A stretch of 64,000 bases of DNA from Branchiostoma floridae (Eukaryota; Chordata; Leptocardii; Amphioxiformes; Branchiostomatidae): NCBI RefSeq assembly GCF_000003815.2, contig NC_049983.1, positions 12,369,454 through 12,433,453 of the forward strand, in the 5' to 3' direction. The translations under genes were made by a program, and so were the position numbers. Each line of letters opens with the position of its first letter. The stretch's first letter is position 1. Under the pieces are notes generated by a model. The model searched no databases. It was not told the DNA's origin and saw only the letters and a program-made list of their open reading frames with translations. Shown here one piece after another: positions 13,801 through 26,087 of this stretch.

Positions 13801-16800
13801 AAATTTTATGGATGACATCAGCGCGCGCATTAATTTTCGCCTGATTTCAGGAAAAAAGACAAGAATTTTTTTCTTCTGCAGGGATGGTCAACATGACGAT
13901 AAAGTACCAAATATGAGCAAATATGTTGTGTTGTATCCTAATAATTGTACTTGTAGAAGTGACACTTGCGAGGTACCCAGGACTGAAGTTGTAGAAATGA
14001 AACTTATTGGATAGTTGTAAAAGTGACACCTATATGGAAGCCATGAGTGTGGTTACCAACTTTGTTGGTGATGCCAGTCTACGACACTAGTGTCCCTTTT
14101 ACCACACCAGTTCATGTCTTGAATACAGGAATGAATGCCTTGTTGACTCTGATACCATGTTTTGTCCCTTTAATTCTTGTTACAACATTCATCACAACTT
14201 TATGGTGCCTATTTTTGAAAATGTAGCCATCTTTTTTTTTTTCACCCATCGCACTATTTTTGAAGTCTGCAGGGATGTCATCCATAAAATTTACTTGCTG
14301 TGGCCTAAATGGGAAACAAAGTTTTGGTATTCACTTAACCTCTACTCTGTTTGTCTGCTGTGTAGCCCATTTCTTCCTGCACTGCTATCCTTACCGGTAT
14401 CACATGATTTTATTTTTTCTTGATTATTCTCTTTTTGCAGGGAGACACAGATGTTGCTCTGACAGTTGATAACCCCCTGAAGGTGATGGTCATGGGCAGG
14501 TCCAAAGATCTGGGCTACTGCAAGGCCACCAAGAAGGGGGGAGGGCAGTGTGAGAACTTCGTTAACAAGTAAGTGCAATATTCTTCATCACGTATTTTCT
14601 TATATTGTCTTAATATGTTTTATATGTACTTTGGCCCTGTGTCTTTAAAGTTTTTGCTATGTGATTTATATATGTACATGTGTTTTTGCACAGGGACCAA
14701 TGTGAGTACTGTGAGTACCATGTCCACTCTCAGTACAAGAAGTCCAAGGCAAAGAGGGGAGAGTTTAACTCAGTGTAAGTCACAGACTTTTACAACAGGA
14801 ATGGTAGAACTAGCTTGATAACTAATGATTGTAAGATATCAAGTGTGGTAGTTACAACATGTTATTACTGGAAATGTGGATAGTTTAGTTTAGTGTTTAT
14901 TAGTCATTTTGTTTTTGTTTTTGTAAACCCTGTCTATGAAACTCTAAAACATTACACTTATTCTACCTGTAGCATCGGGCCTCCAGATCCCAAGAAGAAA
15001 ATACTTCAGAAGATGATGGGTAAGAACGAGAGCTTCATGTATGGAGGACACACCTACACTACCACCAGGTAGGTCATAAGCATGTTCTCTTAAGATATAG
15101 CTATATGACATCCAAGTGAGCCAACTATTTTGTTCTGTTGTTTTGCCAATAAAACAAATTGTCCAGAACATTGATTTTGACAAGAATTTTACTCTATGTG
15201 TACTTGATGAAGCTTTACGTCTACAGTGTGTACAAGTAATAAGTCTTTAACATGTCTACTGTTCTAGCCCTGCTGCTGTAGCCAATAAGAAGAAGACTCA
15301 GGTGAACCTGGACTTCCTCCGTGTGACCGGGGCACGGTCCATGGATGCTGCTGTGAAGGCTAACATTGTGGGCAAGATGGAGAAGAAGAAGGATGAGGAG
15401 ACACTGAAGAAACTGGCAGCCCCTTCACAAGCCATGTAAGCCAAGTGTCTTATTAAATTTGGCTGACAATGTTTTCCAAATATCTTAAATGCAAGTAGTT
15501 TTCTTTGAGCATAAAGCGGTGGAAAACCCCAAATATTAATGCACATAGGTATAAATGTATGTATATTTGGTTTGGCTAAAGCAAAAATACAAAATGCTAT
15601 ATATCAAATCAGCTGCAGACATTTGCACATATGTTCATTTTTAAAGGATGCCTTTTGCAAGTTATCTTCGTCTGTATCTGTCAGCCAGAAACACTAAGCC
15701 ACCCACCATGTAGACATATGTCAGCTGCCACTTATCTTATATCAAATATCTTATCATGCCCAAGCCATGCATGTCTGGATCCTGGTGTATTTGACACATT
15801 GATCCATATTAAGCACATTTCACTCCTCTTTTGTTTGTGGAAAAATTGTACTATGTATTGTGCCTCACTGGTATGTATGTATTCCTCAGGCAAGAGCTGC
15901 TATGTGCTCCAACTGTGGGGTCAATGAACCTAATCAAACATCTCGGCACAGAGGAGAAAAGAGGTATAGTTTTGATATTTATCCTTTCAGAGATAGCTTA
16001 ACAAAGATAGCTTTGTTTAACATAACTGTAAAGAAATATGTAATTGCTGATATTGTTGTATTTCCTTCAATTTTTTAACCATAGAGTGACTGTTATCTGT
16101 AATACACGTATATGCCTTCTGAGTATAGGTACTGTCCCTGGTGCTGAAGTACCAATCTTATTAAGCCATCTGCTAGGGGCGATGGTTGTTTCACAAATAA
16201 TGGGGTCCCTGTGGATAGGTGTTAAATCTCCGCCTAATTCATGTGGACATTTTTAATGCAATACTGGGTCATCTCCTTGCAGCCCAGCCTAAGATGAAGC
16301 TAGTGTCAGCATCAGAGTTACTGAAGAATCACAAACAGGAAATGTTGGACATGAAGAAGAAACAACAGGCTAACAGACAGTCTTCAGAGGCACAGGTAAT
16401 GTTGCAGAAATGTTACACTCAATTAACTGAAGTGAAAGAGAGCTTTCTGTAACCAAATCAATGAAATAACATATGCCAAAAAAGGTCACTCAAGCAAGTG
16501 GATATGATTTATTTATACCAGAATGCTATCTTGTAGAATGTATCTTTTTTTCTGTTGCGATGTTTACTTTGTGTACAAAACTCAGGTATGTGACACAAAT
16601 TGTTTATTGAAGAAGGTGTAGAGATTACAATGGCTGCCACTTATATGTGTTGCTTCAAATGATGTCTCAAAGAATGGTCATTCTATTGACAGTGAGAGAT
16701 CCACTTTAACAGTATTTCCTGTATGACTGTATCAGGGTGGTGCTGCTGGAACCAGTCCAGAGGTGTTTTATCCCAAACTGGGGAAAGGGCTCAGTAACTC

Positions 16801-18625
16801 ACAGGACATAGTGGTGTTTGACAGTCCATCACACAAAGTGTCCTCCTCACAAAAAGCAATGGTAAGTCGATCTTCTTTATCTTAAAGGTTTTCCTGAAGC
16901 ATTTTCTTGAGTCTTAACGGTTACTGTAGATACTAGTATGTTTTTTTTTACATAGAAGTGTAATGCAAGTATCATCTTTCCTACCTGTCTGAAAATGTAG
17001 CAACGTGCAATAGCCAGGATCAAAGCCAAGGGCCCCTTGACCCCAGATAACCCCAATGCTGTGAAAAAGAAGGTGTCACCGAAGGCTCAAGAAGCTATCA
17101 AGTCTAAAGTAGAGGAGACCAGCTCAGGCCAAGGTAAGAAAGTTGCTGTTGCCTCAGATTGTTGCATTTTGTCCTTCAGGAAATTTCCATATATTGTTTT
17201 GTTATGTGATGAATGAGTTTGTTTGCTGCAGTTGAACCACATTTGACTTTTATTGTAAATCTTTATCAATATTTTTCACTCCCAATTGTAGAAGACACCC
17301 TTGCACCTACTGAAGAAGATAAGAAGAAAGCCAAGCTGTTTGGGGATAAAATGGACAAGAACTCGGAGGAATACAAAAAGCTAGTCCAAGCAAAGTCCTC
17401 TCATTCTGGATCACTGTCTGAGGTCTCTTTTTTTCACCTTTTCCCTTTGCTTTTGCAAGGATCTATACCCTAGACTACTTTTGAAATTCTACAATGGTGC
17501 TTAGACCATAGATGTTTCTGTTGTTTTGTAAGATGTGAAAAAAAGGAATTATTTGATGCAGACAAAATGTAGTACATTTGTGTGTAATAGCTTATGGTTT
17601 CTTGATGTCCCCCAGGCCCAGTTGGAAATGCAGGAGAAGTATTTTGCAGAGCTGGAGAAAAAGGAGCGGATGGAGGACAAGATGGCCACCATTAACTATG
17701 TGAAGTGCAAAATTGTCACCTGCAAGAAGGTCAGCAGAAGTTGTCAGATATTAGACGCTTCACTTGGCTTGATATGATTATACTATCCATTTGTATGGAA
17801 AGCATTTTTGTAGAATTCAACATAGTTTTCTCAGGAATGCAACCTTATTTTTCTTCTCTACAGACCTATTTCCTGTCTTCATCAGTGTAGAATCAAGGAG
17901 GTTGAAACTTGTATATATGTGTATACCAACATATACCAAAATATATTTTGAAGAATGATTTTCTTAACAAACATATAATTGTTCTTGTTTCCCAAATCTT
18001 GTACAGTGCAAGTACACCACCTTCTGTCCATCGGAGTCCTGTAAGAAGGAGAACCACCCCTTAGTGTGGCATGATGGAGTCAAGCGTTTCTTCAAGTGCA
18101 TGAACTGCAGCAAGCGTTGCGTCTCTCTGCAAAGATACCCTCAAGTGGCCTGCAGGTATGTCCAGATGTTTTGTTTCTGCATGTATTTCATTTTGTTTAC
18201 CTTTTTATGGTTGGAAGCTATGATAAGCATATGCTCTTGTCGCCCCCCTCATCCTTATATTCGTATTTCAATGGTATTAGAAGTAACGTTATCACCTTTA
18301 TCTGTTACCTGAAATGGCAGAAACGTGTAGGCAAAAATGTGATATTTGTGTGACTTGAATAAAATATTTATCATCTTTTTTTACAGAAGCTGTGGAAGTT
18401 CCAAGTTTGAGAGAACCACAATGTCGGCAGTAAGACCTCTTTCTTGTTGCAACATTTGTGTATATTTATATCGTTTGCATCGGTTACATCAATTTATAAT
18501 TTTACAGATATGATATACTAAAGTAACAACTGTTTCTGTCCTGTCAGGAGAAGAAAGGCCCCACCCTGGACTCTGAGATACTGAATGTACGTGGAGAGGA
18601 TGAAATGTTCCTCAACAAGCTGTAG
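10887..18625 (+). CDS. MCM10: MCM10, replication initiation factor (complete, 20 exons)
   Basis: MCM10 binds DNA, the CMG helicase and polymerase alpha to activate replication origins in the nucleus. Exons: 10887-10893, 11278-11652, 11863-11961, 12278-12589, 12865-13048, 13252-13414, 13552-13710, 14441-14568, 14694-14774, 14973-15068, 15268-15435, 15890-15963, 16283-16395, 16736-16861, 17001-17133, 17292-17422, 17616-17729, 18007-18155, 18387-18429, 18548-18625. They sum to 2733 nt (910 aa plus stop; human is about 875 aa), all with GT-AG borders. The N-terminal coiled coil is EELRQMREKMMMLEQQLKKQ. The internal OB fold includes GKTFSIWKLSDLRD and FFLFGEVHK, followed by the CCCH zinc finger (CEYCEYHVHSQYKK). 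A PIP-box-like QVNLDFL comes next. The C-terminal domain has paired zinc-binding motifs (CKIVTCKKCKY; FKCMNCSKRC; CRSCGSSKFER). The first coding exon is only 7 nt (ATGGATA), so this start depends on the splice model. UPF2 lies divergently upstream. Confidence 0.97.
13788..14305. mobile_element. Harbinger-like non-autonomous DNA transposon in MCM10 intron 7
   Basis: A perfect 32-bp inverted repeat bounds 518 bp: left arm 13788-13819, right arm 14274-14305, starting GGCCACAGCAAGTAAATTTT. The trinucleotide TAA stands directly outside both ends, matching the 3-bp target duplication typical of PIF/Harbinger elements. There is no transposase ORF. The interior is AT-rich with no clear structure. Confidence 0.75.
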
Positions 18626-19300
18626 TTATGCTGGAATGGCTGAAGAAGATTTAAAGCATTGGATGTATGAGATGCAATTATAGCAACCCAGCAGACCTTT
18701 ATGTCTGTAGAGTTAACGTTACATGATAAGGATACCAGTAGGAGTACAAAGATTCTAAATTTGTCAAACTTTGCCAGATGCTAAGAATGACGAGAAAGAA
18801 TGGAGTAGGAAATTTGTTGTACTATGTATACTCCAATGCTGTACATTGGAGACACAAGAGAGACAAAGAAATTGCATTATTTTATATAGTTCTTAGCAAT
18901 TTTATTATAGTAAGTCCAGGATGGTATGGTATTTAAGAAACGTCCATCTAGAAAATTCTCCTTGAAAATTGTTTTTGTCCTCTCATGTTATAAGTAAGAA
19001 AGTAGAAAATGCACTCAATTCACATTTTCCAATGGCATTATTGTATTTCTTGGTTTTACCAGATAATGAAACTCTTTATGAATATCTAGCTGATTCCTTT
19101 TTAAATTTCTTTGATGTTTGAACTCAAGATTGTTATGTAGCCTCAAGCTCATGTAGGTGGGTTAACATTATTACAGGAATATAAACCATTTTGCCTCCAG
19201 ATGTCCAGTCAGAAAAATGAGACATGGTGATATTCAGAGGTGTATGTTGTTCATATAAGATATATCCTTCATTTGTATGCTGCATATGTGGAAGAATAAA
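18626..19300 (+). other. MCM10 3' untranslated region
   Basis: AT-rich and without coding potential after the MCM10 stop. An AATAAA hexamer at 19295-19300 is a reasonable polyadenylation signal. The next gene's first exon begins about 490 bp downstream. Confidence 0.55.
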
Positions 19301-19787
19301 ACAGCTTATTAAAATCTTATCCATTGAAATTGCTTGTGGTCTGTCCTTAGTGCTGAATTGATGATCACCAATATGCAATGATGGGTACATTGATATTCAG
19401 GAGTAAATTAGTCTTTTGTGGGAGTGGTTTCTACTTGCATGTACCCTTTTTATTATTGGGTGCTGAAAGAGCTTGGGGAAACACCAGGAAGGGCAGTGGT
19501 GTTGTTTTATTGCTCAGAGGTCCATGTATCAGAGGGCCACAGATGGAGTAACATTCATAGACAAACAAAAATATATGATGTTAGTGTTACAAGAATGTTT
19601 GCAGCTTAGCAAATTATGCTAGGGTACCCACAATACAGTCAATAACAGATTCACTCACATTTATCCTTGCATAAAATAAAAGACTCTTGCATTGGTTCAA
19701 CTTCAAGAAGAAAGCCACTATAAATGTCCCTCCCTATTTTCAAGTGGAACAGTCCAGAAAGGAAAGTTTGACGTCATGACAACAAAG

Positions 19788-21047
19788 ATGGCCGACGAAA
19801 GGAAAAATTGTTTTCGTCTTTGGTTTTCGGTACAACGGCTTGATTTGTGCGACGATAGCCCCATTTGTCCGCCTCTGGAAGTCTTCGTCCCGAAGGATGC
19901 GGACTCACATGACGTCCGGAGGATTCTGAGGGAAAACTTTGACTTAAATCAGCCAGATTTGGTGATGAAGTTGAGGAACAACAGGTAACGCGGATAACGG
20001 TACCATAGAAATAATTTTAGATGCCGCCCTCCTTTCCAGTTGAACACGATAATCAATCAGAAAAGAGCTTATTTGCGATGAAAATTTCAATGTTTCTGCT
20101 CTGCGGGAGTTGAGGTGTGTTAACATATAATTTGGGGGTGTTAAATCTATCTGTAGAATAGGTAAGACTTGGAGAAGGCAAAATAATTTATCTAGGCCGG
20201 GCTGCGCTCTGGCTGGAACTACTAGTAAGTCTATCTCAACAGAATTTGCTACAGTCCCTTGTACAGTTTACAACTACGTATGTTTACCTGTAGTTTACAT
20301 TTCTTCCCAAACAGAGGATCCCTCATTCCCATCAACCGTGAGATCCCGCCCAACTCCAAACACCGGCCGTACACGCTGGAGGTTTGCCGCCAGTACCAGC
20401 ACATGTCCGCCGAGCCGCGCTCAGTCGTCATGCCCAGCTACTACCACACCATCCGGGCCCGGCTGCAGCAGCTGGGCGGCAGGATAGACCGCCTGGAGCA
20501 CATCGCACCTGAGCTTAGAATTAGGTGGGGATAACTCAGGATATTATGTCCATTTGTTGTCTTCCAATGATATGATATTTCAAAGTACAGTTTTTCGGCC
20601 AGACCAAGTAGGAAATCTGGTTTCTCACTGTCATTTTTTCTTACTATTTATTAAATATTACAGTGAAAAAGAATAGTTTTCCATCTATGAAGCTTTTAAC
20701 ATGAACAGGTCTTCATTATGAGTCTCTTTATTTGAAGTGCACAATTGCATGCTTTTCCTAACATACAAATTTGTGATGATAGTAGCCATTACAAAATATA
20801 AACATAAACATAGTGTTACATAAACAAATATTAATAGGTACCCAGGGACAGTGCAGTAATCTTGAAGGTCTATTGAAGGAAAGATGTCCTACTAATTCTT
20901 CATCCCTGTTGAAACTTCAGGAGGAATGCCCGTCTGGAGGCTGAGATGGATGAGCTGGACCAGAAGTTACGTTTCCTGAACACCAGACTACAGGAGGCAG
21001 AGAGGTACCAGTGGCAGGGGATGTTCAAACGCCACCCGCTATGGTGA
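19788..21047 (+). CDS. Unidentified conserved-looking protein, 177 aa, C-terminal coiled coil
   Basis: Three exons (19788-19984, 20315-20524, 20921-21047) with GT-AG borders join to 178 codons. Start chosen: ATG at 19788, in the good context AAGATGGCC; an in-frame ATG at 19776 would add four residues. Residues ~1-75 (RLWFSVQRLDLCDDS, LEVFVPKDADSHDVRRILRE, then a KLRNNRGSLIPINREIP stretch) look like a compact alpha/beta fold, perhaps ubiquitin-like; that is my inference. Residues ~95-165 are helical and charged (ARLQQLGGRIDRLEHI; ARLEAEMDELDQKLRF), a coiled coil. The protein ends MFKRHPLW. Exon GC content is well above the introns, and the frame-keeping splice sites support a real gene. I do not recognise the family and give no function. 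Confidence 0.8.
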
Positions 21048-21521
21048 CATCTATGCAAGAAGCAAAGACTACGGAGGGACCACTGAACATACTACTCATA
21101 GTGCCACCATGGGTACAGCATGAGTAGAAGAGGCATCCAACAATGAGGAGGAGGAATAGTAGATATGTTTAACTTGGGGCATTTTACAACAGTGATGTAC
21201 TAGTAATAATTGTCACCACTACATCTATGTGGCTCTTGCATACTTACCTTGCCAGAAAGGCACCTTTTTTATACGAGCAACTGATGAAGGATGATTAGTT
21301 ATTTTGCTGGTACATCAAGTTACCTTATAACATATAATAAGCACAGGTTACTATGTTGCAATCATGACAGGTGCAACCAAAAAGACCATCTTGATAGACA
21401 TTCCTTGCCATGTAGAAGTGGTCCAAAACATATCTGAGCAATTATCACAGATTCCTGGATCATCATTTTGTCTGCATATACTTGTAGGCCATACCTTCTG
21501 TAAATATTATTGAAGGCAGTA

Positions 21522-22005
21522 CAGTCAAACCTGTCTATGGCGGCCACTCAAGGGACTGGTCACTATAGAGAGGTGGCCACTATAGAGAAAATTCTGATTA
21601 ATTGACCACATGCAATAAGTTACACTTGGTTTTAGTACCCATTGATCTTTATTCACATAATACATTACTGTAATGTGGTGTCATCTGTTAACCATATATG
21701 ACCTCGTTTGTCGGCGGTAAGGCATTTTTGTTTTGAAAATAAAGAGGCTTTAAATCCGGCGTAGGGTGACGATACGGCCGCTGTATGGCCGAATGCGTGC
21801 CGGACCGTAGATCAGCGGTCCGCGTGGCCGTAATCGGCAGTGTTTCTGTGTCTGTGGGACCGGAAATCGTGTGACCATGGCCGCGTTGGGCAGGTGGCCG
21901 CTAAGCATATTTCTTAATCATTACGAATCCAAGGGACCGACAAAAAGTGGCCACTATGGCCAGGTGGCCGGTATGCAAAGGTGTCCACTAATACAGGTTT
22001 GACTG
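21522..22005. mobile_element. pogo/Tigger-like MITE, 484 bp
   Basis: It starts CAGTCAAACCTGT and ends with the complement, ACAGGTTTGACTG. TA stands at both borders (21520-21521, 22006-22007). A CAGTCAAACC terminus with TA target sites is typical of the pogo/Tigger branch of Tc1/mariner. The interior repeats GGTGGCCACTATAGAG-type motifs in both halves. There is no transposase. Confidence 0.8.
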
Positions 22006-23072
22006 TATTAGTATGTATTTTACACATTTTATGGAAGTGCACATTTACTTATTTATACATCTCATGAAGATAAATATAGTATGTACTCACCCCATTGTAT
22101 TATTTACTGTTTCTGAAACTATACTTTTTAGATAGTAAGGTGCATTGTTTTTAAATAAAAAAAAGTTTTTGTTTGTTTTTCCCTTTTATGTACATGGCAA
22201 ACAAAAAGATTCTTTCTTTGGATGTTTGTTCACTGTATGGTTTGGTATACAGTAACTGTTATTGCAGATGGCAAGCTTGCACAGTTCAGTATATTTTAGA
22301 ATATATGTAGAAAAATATAAATGGAGAGACATATCATGTTCTACATAGGGCAGTAGTCATAGGTAAAACTAGTAAAGAATTGTGCAATTCAGTTCAGTAT
22401 TAATACTTAAAGTACATTTATGTATTTGCAGAGAACAAAAGTGCCATGTTATGTGTCGGTGTCAAAAGCTGCAACTAGTTTTTGTGATTGTGAATGTACT
22501 TCAGGATGGTGGAATTGCACTAAACATATCATGATATGCAGAATTTTAGGCAGACTTATATTTAGTATGATAGACATGCAAAATATATACATTGTGCTAT
22601 ATAGGAGCATGAGACTAACATAATATGTTTTATTGGTCCTGTACAGTAGCAAAGTGAATATAATGTGCACCTTTGTATATTATCTATTTTTGTGTGAAGC
22701 CCATTCTCATTCTTACTCTCATACATACCTTTCTCATAGAAATTATGTGTCTATTGTCCTGCCAATAAATGTTTACTTATCAAGCACATTTTTGTCTGTT
22801 TGCTACATGAGTTGTAAATAAGTGGAAATGTTTTCATTTGTTGACTTCAAAAGACATGTCCATTTGGGGTTTTCAGGTACGCATATACAAGCAAAGAAAA
22901 GGCAGTCCTGCAAGGGTCCTAGGTCAAATATAGATATAGGAACATAAGTTATCCAATGAGTTCACTGGGTGGATTCAAACATGTGTGGGCTAAACGTATG
23001 AGATACCCAATGGCACCACAACTGCAGTGTTTATGGTAAAGTAAGGAACGCAAGGAAAGTTCCCCATACACG

Positions 23073-23093
23073 CACACACACACACACACACAC
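23073..23093. repeat. (CA)n microsatellite
   Basis: About ten CA units in the promoter-proximal DNA upstream of the first CARD-death adaptor gene. Confidence 0.95.
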
Positions 23094-23373
23094 TACCAGC
23101 ACGCACGACCCCGTCCTGTGGCGTTTTGTTTTGTCCCACCAGGTGCATGACGGGTATAATTTTACTTGCGCAGGTGTCAACAAACGTCACCTATTAAGGG
23201 TAACTGACTAACGGGGAATCCCGAACTTAGGAGCAGTACAGGAAGTACTGTCAAGTCGTGTGTGCCAAAAGGTGGAGTATGTTTCTTATTTTCATAAATT
23301 TCCACTGAATATAAAGCTTTCGGTCGTGTTTATCCTATACATAGGATAAAGTAAGGCACAAATGAAGTAAGCT

Positions 23374-23381
23374 ACTTCCGG
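23374..23381 (+). promoter_or_regulatory. ACTTCCGG ETS-type box upstream of CARD-death gene 1
   Basis: CTACTTCCGGGTT lies 106 bp before the ATG. The same string recurs before the next two adaptor genes (25983, 28401). ACTTCCGG is the core bound by ETS/GABP factors in many TATA-less promoters. The function here is inferred. Confidence 0.5.
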
Positions 23382-23479
23382 GTTCGAGCCGAAGTTGAAG
23401 TTGTCGCCCACTAAACTCAAACACCCTGTAAGTGAACGGAGGTTGTTCGACTCATGTTTGTGTGTCTTACAATGCTAGA

Positions 23480-24775
23480 ATGGAGCAGAGGCATCAGAAA
23501 ATCTTAAAGAAGAAGTACAAAGACCTTACCCGGGACCTCAGGCCGGACGATGTCATGGATCATCTAATACAAGAGGACATCTTGGACTTTACTGACATTG
23601 AACTGGTGAGAGCCCAGAGTGTGACCAAGCTACAAGTGGAGAAACTGTTGGCTATCCTGCTAACCCGCGGTCCCAGGGCCTTTGGCGTGTTTCTGGAATC
23701 GCTGGAAGAACGGTATCAATGGCTGTATAATGATCTGAAGAAGGCAGACGAGGAGTCAACAAGACTGCCACAACAGCCGGGACTTGGGGAGTACGAGAAC
23801 ACCAGCACCAGTGAGGCAAGGCATCCTGTGCAGGAGACGGAAAAGCCATCCCCCAACCAACCTGGGGAAACATGTGTGAAGCGACCATCCCAGCCGGGTA
23901 CACAGACAAGAAAGAAAGCAGTGGTCCAGGGCCAGTGGACCGCCGGTGGGGCTGTGCGTCCGTTGACAGGTGAGAAATACAACATATCAGTTTAGTCATC
24001 AAATTAAAACACGCGTGGTTTTCACAGATCTTGGCTTTCCAATCTAATTTTTGTAGGAGAGAGAACATTTCAATTATGTTATTGCCTAAAAACATTATTT
24101 TGTAACCATACATGCAGACGAGGATAAGGTCGCCCGGAAGATGGCAAACATGCAACTCAGCAACCAGCACGCCCGACTTACGGTTCCGCCTGAAGTCAGC
24201 AGCAAGCGCGTCACAGAGAAACAGCTCAACGTCTTGGCTGGGAAGCTAGGTGAGCTGTCGAGATTTTGTGATTCGTTCCATGCAACACGATAATAAATAT
24301 AGCATCCAGTATATTGTGAGTAATATTGTACCGAATATTGGACTAGAACCATAAACTATGATAAAGAGAGTTTCAATATCATTAAACTGCACCAAGGGAC
24401 ACTTATGCACTCGTAGAGACCCCGATGCTTCAAATGTCCAGGTCTTCGAGGAAAGTCTGTGAATGTGCCCAAGTTGTCCCACGTATGTGACGCCGCGATG
24501 ATTGGGTAGGTGGTACAATTTTGACTTCTTGTACATGTATTTATCCAGGAAAGGAATGGGAGAACCTGGCCATACACCTGGACCTGACCCAGGCAGATGT
24601 GGACAGGTGCAAGGCAGACCATGTCCACAACACCAGGTCACAGATCTTCGCCATGCTGATGAGCTGGAGGGCCAGGACAGGGGCAGCCGCCACCGTGGGA
24701 GCACTAATTCACAATCTGGAGGACTTTGGTGACATTCAAGTGGCCAAATATGAGTTTTTAACTCAGACAAGCTAG
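23480..24775 (+). CDS. CRADD/RAIDD-like adaptor 1 (CARD + death domain), 282 aa
   Basis: A predicted cytosolic apoptosis/PIDDosome-type adaptor, in which a CARD recruits a caspase and a death domain binds an upstream receptor or scaffold. Exons 23480-23969, 24118-24249 and 24549-24775 join in frame. Residues ~1-90 form a CARD (HQKILKKKYKDL; DHLIQEDILDFTDIE; LLTRGPRAFGVFLESL) that follows human CRADD, including the RGPxAF turn. A Pro/Gln/Thr-rich linker of roughly 100 residues is longer than in CRADD. The death domain (~205-282) reads VTEKQLNVLAGKLG, KEWENLAIHLDLTQADVDRC, ATVGALIHNL. Start chosen: ATG of MEQRHQK, with the same opening as the third gene. AATAAA signals lie at 25006 and 25080. 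It is the first of three tandem adaptor genes. Orthology to CRADD rather than a lineage-specific copy is unsettled. Confidence 0.9.
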
Positions 24776-26087
24776 ATCAGTCTTAATCTGGTGAATTGAG
24801 ATCTAGAGAGAGAAAGAGACTGAAACAGAGAGAGATGTTTGTGCCTTTGCAATCCTGTGGACAAATCGAATGGCATGGATTATTACATCATGTTGTTTTC
24901 TCACTTAAACGAACAAGAACACTAAGTGTCTTTATATACATAATACATGTTTTAGTGATACTTCCTTCGACTTAAGGTTGAAAAAATATATTTCAAAGTA
25001 GCTAGAATAAATGTGAGACTATAGTGAAATGTGTACAATAAGCAATACTTTGTAAACCAAGCGGTATAGTACTTGTGATAATAAAACCAATGTATTGAGA
25101 GATATGGGTTTTCTACAATGAATATGATCTATGTGACAACAGCAGATAAGCCAAAGGCCTAGGACAGTACCTCATGATCAGAATGTAGATTACACATAAA
25201 ACACAGTAGTAAGAAACAAAACATCAGAGGATTTACCATGATTTATGGGAATGCTAATTGCATCAATGATGCGAAAGACTAGGCAGATCAGATGCACAAT
25301 GATATTGTAAGGAAAGATATATTACTGCTGGTTGAAGTCTGTTTCTATGCTGCCATGGATCATGTGTCTTGCTCGTAGATTAAGCTCATGAAATGAGTCT
25401 CTTTTTGAAAGATTAAAAAAATATATGTATATTTTTGGGTATTTTTCTCTAGTGGCGATAAGTTGTTTCGTGTCACCTTTAACTAACCGTGAGCGCTGGA
25501 TGTGTCCGGACACAGTCTCAGAGCTTGGCTGTCTCACAACAGAAGTTATGTTACCTTTCACCTTTGTAGATGAAACAAAACAAGGACACAGGTGACCGCT
25601 GTGGGGTCTTTTCCCACTGCTACCAGACATAACTAAACAAATATTACAAGTTATGGAAATGATCCTTGGAGGAGTAAAAAGTTGTGTGCAAGATAAACCT
25701 GGCCTCCACATCGCCGTGTTCCTATCATACAACAATTTTTATCTTACATATGAAGTAACGCTTTGTAAGGTATGTTAATCATTAACTTGGACGATTTTTC
25801 CGCTGGAAAGAATGTTTAAAAAAATATATAAATCCAAGTAGCAGTCAAGTGCATACTCTGGACTGATAACCCAATGAAATTTTGGATATTCTCAAGACAG
25901 GTACACATGCTGTGTCCTTTCTAGTTTACAGATCGCGCTGTAATTTGAGCTCAAGTTGTGGTACAACAGGTGGCACTGGGCTACTTCCGGGTTTGGGGAG
26001 GGCAGGTGGCAGACATTTTGACAGACCACAGTGGGTACAGCAGCCCGTACACCTGTACATTTACGCGCTGGCCAGGTTACGACTAAC
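24776..26087. other. Intergenic DNA between adaptor genes 1 and 2
   Basis: AT-rich. It holds the 3' UTR of adaptor 1 and the promoter and 5' UTR of adaptor 2. A 137-codon minus-strand ORF (25735-25322) has no recognisable domain or splice context, and I do not call it. Confidence 0.5.
25983..25990 (+). promoter_or_regulatory. ACTTCCGG ETS-type box upstream of DED-death gene
   Basis: CTACTTCCGGGTTTGGGG lies 105 bp before the ATG at 26088. Spacing is nearly identical to that of the box before adaptor 1. Confidence 0.5.

Larger units (their letters stand above)
21048..23479. other. 3' UTR and intergenic DNA before the adaptor cluster
   Basis: AT-rich DNA after the unknown gene, with AATAAA candidates such as 22764-22769. 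It includes a pogo-like MITE (21522-22005) and a short CA microsatellite. The last ~150 bp is the promoter and 5' UTR of the first CARD-death gene. I see no coding exon. Confidence 0.6.

Noticed and set aside
23652-24170. 172-codon minus-strand ORF opposite the first CARD-death gene
   Set aside because: Shadow of the CARD exon and following intron. It crosses real splice sites.
25322-25735. 137-codon minus-strand ORF between adaptor genes 1 and 2
   Set aside because: No recognisable domain, no splice context, low-complexity AT-rich end. Likely chance ORF or UTR.
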